A stretch of DNA of 64,000 bases from Hyphomicrobiales bacterium (lineage in GTDB: Bacteria > Pseudomonadota > Alphaproteobacteria > Rhizobiales > Xanthobacteraceae), in NCBI GenBank assembly GCA_017305455.1, contig JAFKKO010000124.1, positions 1 to 64,000 of the forward strand. Direction: 5' to 3'. The notes under the pieces are model-generated. The model saw nothing but the letters and a program-made list of their open reading frames with translations. It did not search any database and had not been told where the DNA came from. Shown here piece after piece: positions 54,401-63,548 of this stretch. Position 1 is the stretch's first letter, and each line of letters opens with the position of its first letter. Position numbers and translations under genes: made by a program.

Positions 54401-54958
54401 CTACGCCTGCCAGCGGAAATGTCCCCACCATTTTCCGAGTACCGCCTTCAGCCTGCCAAAGAGGTTTGCCTGTTCTTTTTCTTCAATGACAACGGGCGCG
54501 CTGCTTTCCAGCTCCGCCACGCGCTTGGTAAGCGCCGCAATGAATTGATCATTGATGTTGTCGGCAAATTTCTGCATCACGCCGCCAGCGAATTTTCCAA
54601 GCTTGCCGACGATCTGAGCGCTGGATGTATAGGTGACCTCTGTGCGTCGGCTTTCCAACGCTCTCAGGGTGAGAGTGCATTTGGCGCTGACCTTGCTGCC
54701 GCCGTCCTTGTCGGCGCCTCGCATGGTATAGGCCGCATACTCTGGAGGGCGCTCCTCGTCCGTTTCAACCTGAACATCGAAGCCAAGCTTGACCGGACCG
54801 AATTTCACGCCGACTGATGCCGTATACCTCTTGTCTGGCTCGACCACTTCTACCGAGTGGCAACCCGGAAGGCAGCCTCCGACCTCGTGAGGTTCGTGCA
54901 GGAATGCCCATGCCCGTTGTATGGGAGCATCGAGGATGAATGTCCGTTCAATGTACAT
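54401..54958 (-). CDS. coxG: CoxG-like SRPBCC protein
   Basis: A 185-residue protein with the CoxG pattern MYIERTFILDAPIQRAWAFL, LPGCHSVEVVEPDKRY and FAGGVMQKFADNINDQFIAAL. The C-terminal basic tail (FGRLKAVLGKWWGHF) could touch the membrane. CoxG anchors or helps to mature molybdenum hydroxylases at the membrane in CO oxidisers. AGGA is placed before the ATG. This is a second CoxG domain in the operon, the other being fused to the large subunit. Confidence 0.85.
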   Translation of the reverse strand: MYIERTFILDAPIQRAWAFLHEPHEVGGCLPGCHSVEVVEPDKRYTASVGVKFGPVKLGFDVQVETDEERPPEYAAYTMRGADKDGGSKVSAKCTLTLRALESRRTEVTYTSSAQIVGKLGKFAGGVMQKFADNINDQFIAALTKRVAELESSAPVVIEEKEQANLFGRLKAVLGKWWGHFRWQA

Positions 54959-55113
54959 TCGGCGCTTCCTGAAAATACGCTAAATTTCGATCGGAGAGGG
55001 TGTCGTCGCGACAGAAGACTAAATCGCCACGCAAACCGGGTCTTGATTGACTGTGTACAAAGTGTGACCCGGAATGCACGGCTCGCGCCATCCAGGCTTT
55101 CGGGTACCGACCC

Positions 55114-56265
55114 TCAAGCGCCGATCGTACGCAGTGTTTTTGCTAGTTGCGATAGACTCTGAAGATTATGTGCAGGCAAAAAATGATCGAGATAGGGAAG
55201 CGCACATTGCATGCCCTGCGTGAGAGGCTGGTAGCCCGAGGTGCCGAGCAGGGGATTGAGCCATAGCACCTTTTGAGCACGCCGGCGCAGCTTGGCCATT
55301 TCGTTACGCATCTCCGTGGCGCTGCCCCGGTCCCAGCCATCGCTAAGAAAGATCACTGCAGAGCGCCCTCTCAGCATATGCGGGGCGTGGCGTTCGTTGA
55401 ACTCGCGCAGGCTGCCACCGATGTTGGTGCCGCCCGCCCAATCGTGGATGTGATCGCCGACCTGCTTCAGAGATCCTGCTACACCCTTTGTTTTTAGCAG
55501 ATCGGTAATCACGGTGAGGTGGGTCGAGAATACCGCGACTTCAAGATCCGACAATTCTCGGCGCAAGGCATACATGAACTCGATGAGAAAACGGCTATAG
55601 GACTGCATTGAGCCACTGACGTCGCAGAGCAGGACCAGGCGTGTTTTGGAGATGCGGCGGCTGCGATAGGGCAGGCGGCAGATGCCATCAGCCAAATAGA
55701 TCGAGTGGCTGCGCATCAGTCGGCGCAGATCCGGAATACCACCGTGGCGCCGCAGAACGCGGCGGCGTCCGCGTTTGTTGGCCAGAGCGGCGACGATCTC
55801 GCGAATGAGCCGTTGCGCGCGCTCGATGTCCGCATCGGTCAGCGTGCCGAGGTCCTGTCTGGCAAGTACTTCCTCGGGGCTGTAGGAGAGCTGCAGCGTT
55901 TTTTTCTCGCCGCCTTCCGTATCGCCGTCGCTGCGGGGCATGATGAGCCGTGCGCCGCTCTCGACAGGTTTTCCCTCGTCATCCGGGTGATCCTGCCGTG
56001 TGCGGATTTTCATATGTTTCGGCGCCTCCCAGTACTGTGCAAAAGCAGCGTCGAAAACCGGAATATCTTCGTGCCGCGACAGCAGCAGGGCTCGTGCGGC
56101 GGCATAAAAATCGTTGCGCTGTGCGATGTCGATGAAATCGAAACTTCGGCAAAGATCAATGAGGTTGCCTGGATTGACCGTCAATCCGGCTTCGTGCAGA
56201 ACGCGGGAAAAGCCGACAATGTGTTCGAGCATTGTGGGTGCGTGCGAGACTGCGGGTGTTTCCAT
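55114..56265 (-). CDS. coxE: CoxE-like von Willebrand factor A domain protein
   Basis: A 383-residue protein. The N-terminal ~190 residues are CoxE-type. The VWA domain (about 200-370) has the metal site CDVSGSMQSYSRF (DxSxS), AGGTNIGGSLREF and VIFLSDGWDRG. In Oligotropha, CoxE works with the AAA protein CoxD to assemble the copper-sulphur-molybdenum centre of CO dehydrogenase. Here it presumably matures the operon's own hydroxylase. It follows coxD by 17 bp. Confidence 0.9.
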   Translation of the reverse strand: METPAVSHAPTMLEHIVGFSRVLHEAGLTVNPGNLIDLCRSFDFIDIAQRNDFYAAARALLLSRHEDIPVFDAAFAQYWEAPKHMKIRTRQDHPDDEGKPVESGARLIMPRSDGDTEGGEKKTLQLSYSPEEVLARQDLGTLTDADIERAQRLIREIVAALANKRGRRRVLRRHGGIPDLRRLMRSHSIYLADGICRLPYRSRRISKTRLVLLCDVSGSMQSYSRFLIEFMYALRRELSDLEVAVFSTHLTVITDLLKTKGVAGSLKQVGDHIHDWAGGTNIGGSLREFNERHAPHMLRGRSAVIFLSDGWDRGSATEMRNEMAKLRRRAQKVLWLNPLLGTSGYQPLTQGMQCALPYLDHFLPAHNLQSLSQLAKTLRTIGA

Positions 56266-56282
56266 ATCCGTATCCTGCTTGC

Positions 56283-57236
56283 TCAGGTACAGAACTCCGC
56301 GGCGGCGGACGGATCGTGGCCTGGCATCAACGCCATTTCGACCATGCCATCCAGGCCAAGCTGCTGCAGCTTTTCACTGTCGCCTCGATACTTGAGAATA
56401 CAGCCGAGGGTTTGTTTGACTGCGTCCGGGCTCAGTTCGGCAATCCCCAGAGCTATCAGAGCGCGTGCCCAGTCGATGGTTTCGGCGATTCCCGGACGCT
56501 TGTAGAAATCACGTTCGCGCAGCATCTCAATGAAGCGGCAGACCTGGCCGGCGAGCCGCGATTCGATCTGCGGCAGACGTGCGCGCAGGATTGCAACCTC
56601 TCTGGCAAAGCTCGGATAATCGATCCAGTGATACAGGCAGCGGCGCTTAAGCGCGTCATGCACCTCGCGTGTCCGGTTCGATGTTAGAACAATGAACGGG
56701 ATATGGCGCGCGTGTAGGGTGCCTATCTCCGGTATGGTAATCTGGAAATCGGACAGCACTTCGAGCATGAATGCCTCGAATTCTTCGTCCGAGCGATCAA
56801 CCTCGTCGATCAACAGTACAGGCGGACGAGGGCCTTCGCTGCGTAGCGCCTTGAGTAACGGCCGTTGAAGGAGAAATTCCTCGGAAAAGAGATTGTGTCC
56901 GATCTCATCCCCATCGATTCCGCGCGCTTCCTGCAGGCGTAATTCCAGGAGTTGCCGGGTGTAGTTCCACTCATAGAGTGCCGCATTGCTGTCGAGCCCC
57001 TCATAACACTGCAGGCGGATCAGCTCGGTGTCGAGAATGCGGGCCATCACCTTCGCGATTTCGGTTTTTCCCACGCCCGGTTCGCCTTCGACGAACACCG
57101 GCTTGCCGAGCGAGACGGAGAGAAACAGGGTCGTCGCCAGCATGCGGTCGGCGATATATCCCTCCCGGGCGAGCCGCTCCTGGATCTCTCCGATGGATCC
57201 GAAACCCGGAATCGCTTCTCTCTCGTTGTCTGCCAT
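56283..57236 (-). CDS. coxD: MoxR/CoxD-like AAA+ ATPase
   Basis: A 317-residue AAA+ protein with Walker A GEPGVGKTEIAKVMA (about 50), Walker B PVLLIDEVDRSDEEFEAFML (about 140) and sensor region IVLTSNRTREVHDALKRRC. MoxR/CoxD ATPases act as chaperones that insert or activate cofactors in metal enzymes, paired with VWA partners such as the CoxE next to it. It lies 16 bp after the large-subunit gene. Confidence 0.92.
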   Translation of the reverse strand: MADNEREAIPGFGSIGEIQERLAREGYIADRMLATTLFLSVSLGKPVFVEGEPGVGKTEIAKVMARILDTELIRLQCYEGLDSNAALYEWNYTRQLLELRLQEARGIDGDEIGHNLFSEEFLLQRPLLKALRSEGPRPPVLLIDEVDRSDEEFEAFMLEVLSDFQITIPEIGTLHARHIPFIVLTSNRTREVHDALKRRCLYHWIDYPSFAREVAILRARLPQIESRLAGQVCRFIEMLRERDFYKRPGIAETIDWARALIALGIAELSPDAVKQTLGCILKYRGDSEKLQQLGLDGMVEMALMPGHDPSAAAEFCT

Positions 57237-57252
57237 GCACGGTATTCCCGAA

Positions 57253-60200
57253 TTAACCGATACGCGATTCCACTTTTATCGCCGAAGACCGGTCCGCGCG
57301 CTTCACCATTTCGTAGAGATCGTTAGGTGGAGCGAAGGATTTTCGAACGATCACGTCCTCGTCAAACAGCGCATCCTGAATCGCTGCCGATATCGTATGC
57401 AGCGGCGCGCCGCCGCCTTCGCCCATGCCTTTTGCGCCATTATAGCTGAATGGCGATGGCGTTTCGATCTCGCCGAACAGCAAATCCGGCATGCCCATCG
57501 ACGTAATCGGCGCATAATCAGTAAATGTGCTGGTCAGCAGATTGCCTTCCTTGTCGTAAACGTGCCCCTCCGTCAGCGCCGAGCCGATGCCATGTGCGAC
57601 GGCCCCGTGCACCTGGCCGGCGACAATCTTCGGATTGATCACGGTGCCACAATCATCGATCGCGGTATAGCTGAGGATCTTCGGAATGAACGTCAGTCGA
57701 TCGATCTCAACCACGGCGATATGCAATTGGGAGGCGTAGGTCAGCGTGAGGTTGCCGGTCTTCTTCTCGATGTCGGGAATCTTGAACGGGGGACGATAGA
57801 CATGGCGGATATTCAGCGTGATGTCGGTGAAGTGTTCCGGCTGTCCAGCGGTGTTGATGTTGACCATGGACGACAGCGCCCAATAATTGATGCTGCGTTC
57901 GGTGCCCTTGACGCGCAGTTCGGGGCCTTGCCGTCCCACCGTGAACTCGAGGTCATCCTCATTGGCTTCCAGGGCGAAAGCCGCCAGCATTTTCATTTCG
58001 CGCTTGAGCTTCTGACAAGCTCCATGCACCGCAGATAGACCGGTTACGGCGAACTGGCTGGCATAGGAGCCGGAATGGCCGCTGTGGCTGTTGGCCGCCG
58101 TATCGAACCCGGTGCGCACCTCAACCATGTCGGGGCGGATGCCGAGTTCGTCGGCGACCACCTGTGCGGTCGTTGTTTCATGCCCCTGACCGGACGGTGT
58201 GCTGCCCAGCGTAACCACGACCGAGCCATCGATATCGAGCTTGATGGTTGCCACCTCCGAGTTTCCCGAGAATGGCAAGTGAGGATTGACCAGACGCGCC
58301 TGGCCGAAGTTGTTTGTGCCCGAGTCGAGCGTGGTGCCGATTCCGATGCCCAGCCAGCGACCTTCGGCGCGCGCTTCAGCCTGTTTCTTCTTCCATTCGT
58401 CCCAGCCGATCAGCGCCTTCGCCTTTTCAAGCATAAGGGGATAGTTGCCGGAGTCGTAAACGCAGCCGTTGGGTGTTGTGTAAGGAAAGTCGCGAATGTA
58501 GTTGCGCAGGCGCATTTCGTCGTTCGGGATGCCGAGCGCGTGGCCGCAGATGTCGATCACCCGCTCCATGAACCACAGGTGTTGCAGCCGCGAGTAACCC
58601 CGGTTGGGGGACGCTGGTCCCTTGTTGGTGACGACCTGGTTGAAATCGATGCGCAGATTGCGCACCTTGTAACAAGCCGGAAGAACCTGCGACCAGATCA
58701 CACAGCCGAGCGGCTCGTAGCGGGGATAGGCGCCGCAATCGTCGATGTGGCGGGCGCGGACGGCGGTGATGACGCCGTCCTTGTCGAGCGCCACTTCGGT
58801 ATCAAGAAACGTGCGTTCGCCGCCATGACCACCTGACAGCATGTGTTCGCTACGCGTCTCGACCCACTTGACTGGCCGGCCGCCGGATTTCTTTGAGGCG
58901 AGCGCGGCGAGAGCCATATAGGGGTAGTTGCCGATCTTGATACCGAAGCTGCCGCCGATGTCCTGTGTCTTGCAGCGGATCTGATCGATGCTCAAGCCGA
59001 GAGCAGGCGCGATCATCTGGATGGCAATGGCAGGGAAGGAGTTGTTGCAGAAAAAATCGATGCCTCCGCTCGCCGGCCAGGTGGCCACGACAGCATGTGT
59101 CTCGAGCGGCGTGGCCGCGGTGCGGTGGAAATCCATCTGATCGATTTTCACCACATGTGCCGCCTCGGCGAAGGCTTTGTCGACTTCGCCGTATTCATAG
59201 AGCCCCCGCCAGTGATGGTTGGTAGCCATGCCGGGGTGAATGATGGCCTTGTCTTCAAGCGCCGATTTCCAGTCGGTGGCAACCGGCAGCGTTTCGTATT
59301 CGACGTCAACAAGATGGATCGCATCGGCGGCGATGTGCGGATTTTCCGCGATCACCGCCACCACGGGTTCGCCCTGGAAGATGACTTTTTCCACGCCGAG
59401 CGGAAAATCGCGGATGTTCTGCGCCGCATCAGGGCCGATCTGCATGAAGGGATTGCACACGGCTGCAATTTCCGTTCCCGTGAGTGTGCACACCACACCG
59501 GGGAAGGCTTCGGCGCGGCTCGTGTCGATCTGCAGAATGCGGGCATGCGCATAGGGAGAACGCACAAGAGCCATGTGCAGCATGCCATCGACTTTGTAAT
59601 CGTCGACGAACAGTCCTTGACCCCGGATCAGGCGGCCGTCTTCCTTGCGCGAGAGGGCGGCATGCACCCATTTGCCGCCGGCATGACGGTCGGCAATGCT
59701 GGAGAAATCCTTATTGCGGCCGATAGATTTCAGCGGCGATTTCACTTTCAGCGTCGGGCTCGCCTTGGCGGTGCCTGTCCAGCCTGCCGTAAGACTTGCT
59801 GCCGCGGATGCGCCGCCATCCAGCGGCGTATCCGCCGTCTCTGCGTGTTTCTGGTCGAAGGATTTTGCCAGGCCCAGAGAGTGCATTGTCCGCTGCAACC
59901 AGCCGGCTTTCTTCGGCGGAGCCGGGATGGCCTTGCGCCCTTCGGGCGACATTGCCTGCTGGAGGCTGGCGATGACAGTGTTGATCTGCTGCTCGGCATA
60001 ACCTTGTATGCCGCCGCCCGCCAACGCGAGGATCTTGCCGCCGACTTTGCCTTCTCCCCTCCATTTGACCAGGGTGCCGCTGCCCTTGGGCTCCAGATCG
60101 TAGGAGGAGATCATGGTGTAGGTGCTGCCCATCACCTTGCCGGTGCCGACATAGGTCGCGTGGGTCGGCTCGATTTTCTGTTGCAGGGTGAGCTGGGTCG

Positions 60201-60384
60201 ATGCGGTGCCACGGATCCTGCCAATGCCGACCGAGACCTTCACGATCGCAGTATTGGCGTCTTTCATTTCCAGGCTGGAAAACGTCGGAAGAAGCGGGGC
60301 AAACTTCTGCGGATCAGACAGCAGCTTGAAGACTTCGGCGGGAGGCGGGGCGAGCTCGAACTCGCCGGAAAACTTCATTTCCAT
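57253..60384 (-). CDS. CoxG-CoxL fusion: SRPBCC domain joined to molybdenum hydroxylase large subunit
   Basis: A 1043-residue fusion. Residues 1-145 form a CoxG/SRPBCC domain (MKFSGEFELAPPPAEVFKLL, GGGIQGYAEQQINTVIASL). A loose linker (145-230) follows, then a full large subunit (235-1043). That part shows SRKEDGRLIRGQGLFVDDYK, cofactor loop DIGGSFGIKIGNYPY, NRGYSRLQ where CO dehydrogenases have AYxCSFR or AYRGAGR, and the catalytic Glu in GAKGMGEGGGAPLHT. It is therefore not a CO dehydrogenase of form I or II. It hydroxylates an unknown substrate, probably held at the membrane by its own CoxG part. It overlaps the FeS subunit gene by 10 bp. Confidence 0.88.
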   Translation of the reverse strand: MEMKFSGEFELAPPPAEVFKLLSDPQKFAPLLPTFSSLEMKDANTAIVKVSVGIGRIRGTASTQLTLQQKIEPTHATYVGTGKVMGSTYTMISSYDLEPKGSGTLVKWRGEGKVGGKILALAGGGIQGYAEQQINTVIASLQQAMSPEGRKAIPAPPKKAGWLQRTMHSLGLAKSFDQKHAETADTPLDGGASAAASLTAGWTGTAKASPTLKVKSPLKSIGRNKDFSSIADRHAGGKWVHAALSRKEDGRLIRGQGLFVDDYKVDGMLHMALVRSPYAHARILQIDTSRAEAFPGVVCTLTGTEIAAVCNPFMQIGPDAAQNIRDFPLGVEKVIFQGEPVVAVIAENPHIAADAIHLVDVEYETLPVATDWKSALEDKAIIHPGMATNHHWRGLYEYGEVDKAFAEAAHVVKIDQMDFHRTAATPLETHAVVATWPASGGIDFFCNNSFPAIAIQMIAPALGLSIDQIRCKTQDIGGSFGIKIGNYPYMALAALASKKSGGRPVKWVETRSEHMLSGGHGGERTFLDTEVALDKDGVITAVRARHIDDCGAYPRYEPLGCVIWSQVLPACYKVRNLRIDFNQVVTNKGPASPNRGYSRLQHLWFMERVIDICGHALGIPNDEMRLRNYIRDFPYTTPNGCVYDSGNYPLMLEKAKALIGWDEWKKKQAEARAEGRWLGIGIGTTLDSGTNNFGQARLVNPHLPFSGNSEVATIKLDIDGSVVVTLGSTPSGQGHETTTAQVVADELGIRPDMVEVRTGFDTAANSHSGHSGSYASQFAVTGLSAVHGACQKLKREMKMLAAFALEANEDDLEFTVGRQGPELRVKGTERSINYWALSSMVNINTAGQPEHFTDITLNIRHVYRPPFKIPDIEKKTGNLTLTYASQLHIAVVEIDRLTFIPKILSYTAIDDCGTVINPKIVAGQVHGAVAHGIGSALTEGHVYDKEGNLLTSTFTDYAPITSMGMPDLLFGEIETPSPFSYNGAKGMGEGGGAPLHTISAAIQDALFDEDVIVRKSFAPPNDLYEMVKRADRSSAIKVESRIG

Positions 60385-60881
60385 GATTTAGTATCCCCGT
60401 CGCCATTCGCCACCGCCTCGATCGCCTTGATGATGTTCTGATAACCGGTGCAGCGGCAGACGTTGCCGGCGATGGCCTTGCGAATGGCTTTGCGATCGGC
60501 GTGTGGATTTTCGTTCAATAATGCCTGAGCGGACATCAGCATGCCCGGCGTGCAATAGCCGCACTGCAAAGCGTGATGCTCGGAGAAGGATTTCTGCAGA
60601 GCGTGCAGTTCTCCGTCTTTCTCCAAAGATTCGACCGTGAGTATCTCGCAGCCGTCCGCCTGAACGGCAAACAGGGTGCATGACTTGATCGGTGCGCCGT
60701 TCAGTTGCACGGTGCAGGCGCCACAATAGCTGGTGTCGCAACCGATATGCGTTCCGGTGAGATCCAGGTCTTCGCGCAGAAATTCGACCAGAAGCAGGCG
60801 TGGCTCGACCTCGCGGCAATATTTCTGGCCGTTGACAGTAACCTCGATGGTTACAAGCGGAATTGAATCACCCATAAACAT
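60375..60881 (-). CDS. Molybdenum hydroxylase [2Fe-2S] subunit (CoxS-like)
   Basis: A 168-residue subunit with the plant-type site GCDTSYCGACTVQLNG and the second site ALQCGYCTPGMLM and NVCRCTGYQN. Several starts are possible (TTG 60893, ATG 60881, ATG 60875) after AAGGAA; 60881 is used here. It hands electrons from the CoxL part to the FAD subunit. Confidence 0.92.
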   Translation of the reverse strand: MFMGDSIPLVTIEVTVNGQKYCREVEPRLLLVEFLREDLDLTGTHIGCDTSYCGACTVQLNGAPIKSCTLFAVQADGCEILTVESLEKDGELHALQKSFSEHHALQCGYCTPGMLMSAQALLNENPHADRKAIRKAIAGNVCRCTGYQNIIKAIEAVANGDGDTKSWK

Positions 60882-60889
60882 GGCTTCCT

Positions 60890-61666
60890 TCAATGCTTGC
60901 GTTCGTGCAACGATCCATGGCGGTGCGAGCGGATTTCAGCAGGAGGCCGCGATAAAGCCTTCCCGCGCAGCTCTGATTCCGCCTGGATGACGCGGCGCGC
61001 CGTCGGGCCGACGCCACCAAGAACGATACGTACATCCCGGCAGACGTTGCCAGGATCAAGCGTGAGTTGAATGCCGACCGAGCATACGGGAAACGCAGCG
61101 GCGGACTTCTTGTATGCGATGTAGGAACCGGCGCTGCCCGCGTCGGGGCGCTTGAAACGAATCCCGACGACCAATTCGCCTAAAGCAAGCGCGGTCGTGT
61201 AAGCCGCAGTATTGAAATCTTGGATAGGTATTGTTCGATTTCCATCGAGACCGGAGCAAATCACCTCTGCATCGAGTGTGCGCAGGAGTGTCGGCCAATC
61301 GCCGCTTGGGTCAGCGGCGCTGACCGAGCCGCCTATAGTGCCGCGGCTGCGGACTTGAACATCGGCAATGCCGCCGGCGCAGTCCCTCACAATGGGAATG
61401 CTTGCCGCGATATCGGATTTCGCTACCCAGCCGTGCGGCGAGAGTGCGCCGATCTCAATCCAGCCGTCGCGCTCGGTAGCATAGCACAGATCGGGCAGGC
61501 GGTTTATGTCGACCAGGTCGGTCGGCTCGTCCATTCTCAATTTCAGGATGGGAATCAGCGTCTGTCCGCCAGCCAAAGGCTTGGCGCTTTCTCCAAGGGC
61601 GGACAGCATCTGAAGAGCTTCCCCAAGGGAGGAGGGGCGGTGGTAGCGGAACGGCGCTGGATACAT
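60890..61666 (-). CDS. Molybdenum hydroxylase FAD subunit (CoxM-like), shortened C-terminus
   Basis: A 258-residue FAD subunit with AKPLAGGQTLIPILKLRM (about 30) and SRGTIGGSVSAADPSGD (about 107), the two CoxM flavin loops. After VLGGVGPTARRVIQAESELRG the usual CoxM C-terminal helix (about 30 more residues, ending near a VRRAL motif) is missing. Instead a short Arg/His-rich tail leads to the stop. The ATG at 61666 is preferred over 61693 because GAGGGC lies eight bases before it. Confidence 0.87.
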   Translation of the reverse strand: MYPAPFRYHRPSSLGEALQMLSALGESAKPLAGGQTLIPILKLRMDEPTDLVDINRLPDLCYATERDGWIEIGALSPHGWVAKSDIAASIPIVRDCAGGIADVQVRSRGTIGGSVSAADPSGDWPTLLRTLDAEVICSGLDGNRTIPIQDFNTAAYTTALALGELVVGIRFKRPDAGSAGSYIAYKKSAAAFPVCSVGIQLTLDPGNVCRDVRIVLGGVGPTARRVIQAESELRGKALSRPPAEIRSHRHGSLHERKH

Positions 61667-61778
61667 TGGCAAGCCCTCAAAGATGCACTGCATTCATCCT
61701 GCGGCGGCATCCTCCGCCGAGTTGATCGTATCGGTTGAGCCGAGCGTCACACGTAGGCCGCCGGCTCGGACAATAAAG

Positions 61779-62582
61779 CTAATCGTTGTTCCATTCTTGT
61801 CGCACAGGGTCATCATATTGACTGTAGGAGCGCTCCTTTCTCGCTTCATCCGGTTGCTCCGCCCAGAATATCGATCCGGCGCTGCCCTGTTCCATAACAA
61901 AAGGGGCAGCCTGTTTGTCGCGTGCCATTGTCGCAAACAGGAAATCGGCGGTCGCGCGGCCAACCTGAGCTCCGCGGGCATGAGCTGACATCAGCGCACG
62001 GAAGTCCTCGGGATTGTCGATATCGTTCGCCAGCGATGCGTCATGGACCACATCGACGGAGATATCGGCTGCCGTGGCGATCCGGCGGAAGCGGGCCAGA
62101 CTACTCTTGCCGAAAACGAGGGAGAGGGGGAGCGGAACGGGAGCGAGCAGAAGATTTGTTCCAGTGCCTTGCTTGCAGGCCGCAATTCGTATCTGCGATG
62201 CCGGCATATCTCGAGTTCCGGCCAGGAAACCGTTGACGGCTTGCGGAGTGAGTTGCGGCAAGTCGGCGTGGACGACTAGAACATGCGTCGCCCCCTGCGA
62301 CTGCGCCCAACGGGCCGCAACAGTCAAATCCTGGTTGAGGCCTTGGGCTCGGCGGGTATGGAAATGATCTATGCCTTCAAGACCGATCAGGTCATTGAGC
62401 GCGGAAATATCGCTGACCGTGACCACCCGTGCGATTTTTTGGGAATGCTTGAGGGCCGTCGCGACATCCCAGGTCATTGCCAATGCCAGTGTATGGCGGT
62501 CTTTGACGCTCATCATTGAGGCCAGCCGGCTCTTGGCGGAATGAAATGTCTTGACGGGTACGAGCGCCCATATCCGTTTCAT
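61779..62582 (-). CDS. cofC: 2-phospho-L-lactate guanylyltransferase (F420 biosynthesis)
   Basis: A 267-residue nucleotidyltransferase with ALVPVKTFHSAKSRLASMM at the start, VVHADLPQLTPQAV, GTGTNLLLAPV and DIDNPEDFRALM. These mark CofC/FbiD, which activates phospholactate (or PEP/glycerate analogue) with GTP for F420 assembly. The C-terminal ~55 residues extend beyond the usual domain. Its start overlaps the cofD stop by 4 bp (ATGA). A 112-bp gap separates it from the FAD subunit gene. Confidence 0.9.
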   Translation of the reverse strand: MKRIWALVPVKTFHSAKSRLASMMSVKDRHTLALAMTWDVATALKHSQKIARVVTVSDISALNDLIGLEGIDHFHTRRAQGLNQDLTVAARWAQSQGATHVLVVHADLPQLTPQAVNGFLAGTRDMPASQIRIAACKQGTGTNLLLAPVPLPLSLVFGKSSLARFRRIATAADISVDVVHDASLANDIDNPEDFRALMSAHARGAQVGRATADFLFATMARDKQAAPFVMEQGSAGSIFWAEQPDEARKERSYSQYDDPVRQEWNND

Positions 62583-63541
62583 GGCTGTTCAGCGAGTTCG
62601 TTAGAGAAAGCCAGGCAACGGCGCGCCAGCGCCACCTTGTCGGCCAACGTGCTCATTACGATCTGGGACGCAATCACCTGCATGCCAGGCAGAGTCACCC
62701 GATCTGCGGCGTCGACGATGTATCCGTCGAGAAAATCGGCGTAATAAGCAGCGACCGCCGCCGCCGACGGCTCGATGGCCAGTTCGCGCATGATCTTGAT
62801 CGCTGGTCCCTTGATCGCCCGGCCGCCGACAATGGGGGCGACTGCGATGACGGGTGCTGAGGTGCTGGCGAGCATTTTCCTTACATTTGCCAAAGCAAGA
62901 ATGGGGTCGATGCTAAGATAGGGATTGGAAGGACAAATGAAGACGCCGCTCAAGTCCGGATCGGCAAGCGCTCGGTTCAACGCCGCAGATGGCCGCGCCT
63001 GCTCGGCTCCAAGGTACCTGATCCCTGTAATGACGGGTTCGCAGCGTGCTTTGACGAAGTAGCGCTGGAACGGCAGAGGTCCAGCCGCCGTATCGAGCAC
63101 CGTGCGGACGATATCGTCGGTCATCGGTGCGATTTCGTGGACGATTCCCAGCCGCCGTGTAATTTGAGCGGTGATGGCGGAAAGCGATAATCCTTGGTCG
63201 AGCAGCATGCTCCGCATCAGATGCAGTCCGATGTCCTTGTCGCCAAGCTGAAACCAGGTCTCGCCTCCAAGCCGTTTGACGATATCGAGCGCGACGAAGC
63301 TCTCGTCGCTGCGTCCCCAGCCCTGATCGGGCTGGACCAGTCCGGCCAGCGTGTAGCTCACAGTATCGATATCCGGGCAGATCGACAGACCAAGGTGCTC
63401 GAAATCGTCACCCGTATTCACGATGATGGTGAGTTGGTCCGGGGACAGGACATGCGCAAAACCCAGCGCCAGCTTGGCTCCGCCGACGCCGCCGCATAAC
63501 GCCAGATAGTGCTTTGAGATTCGCGAGGGCGGAGCAAGCAT
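62579..63541 (-). CDS. cofD: 2-phospho-L-lactate transferase (F420 biosynthesis)
   Basis: A 320-residue protein with LALCGGVGGAKLALGFAHVL, IIVNTGDDFEHLGLSICPD and FICPSNPYLSIDPILAL, then VAPIVGGRAIKGPAIKIM. These are the diagnostic segments of CofD/FbiA, which moves the activated phospholactate moiety onto the deazaflavin Fo. Length is standard. It starts 7 bp after cofE. Confidence 0.95.
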   Translation of the reverse strand: MLAPPSRISKHYLALCGGVGGAKLALGFAHVLSPDQLTIIVNTGDDFEHLGLSICPDIDTVSYTLAGLVQPDQGWGRSDESFVALDIVKRLGGETWFQLGDKDIGLHLMRSMLLDQGLSLSAITAQITRRLGIVHEIAPMTDDIVRTVLDTAAGPLPFQRYFVKARCEPVITGIRYLGAEQARPSAALNRALADPDLSGVFICPSNPYLSIDPILALANVRKMLASTSAPVIAVAPIVGGRAIKGPAIKIMRELAIEPSAAAVAAYYADFLDGYIVDAADRVTLPGMQVIASQIVMSTLADKVALARRCLAFSNELAEQP

Positions 63542-63548
63542 GGCGCTC

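Noticed and set aside
57253-61666. Carbon monoxide dehydrogenase (coxMSL)
   Set aside because: The large-subunit active-site loop is neither AYxCSFR (form I) nor AYRGAGR (form II), so only the family, not the CODH function, is supported.
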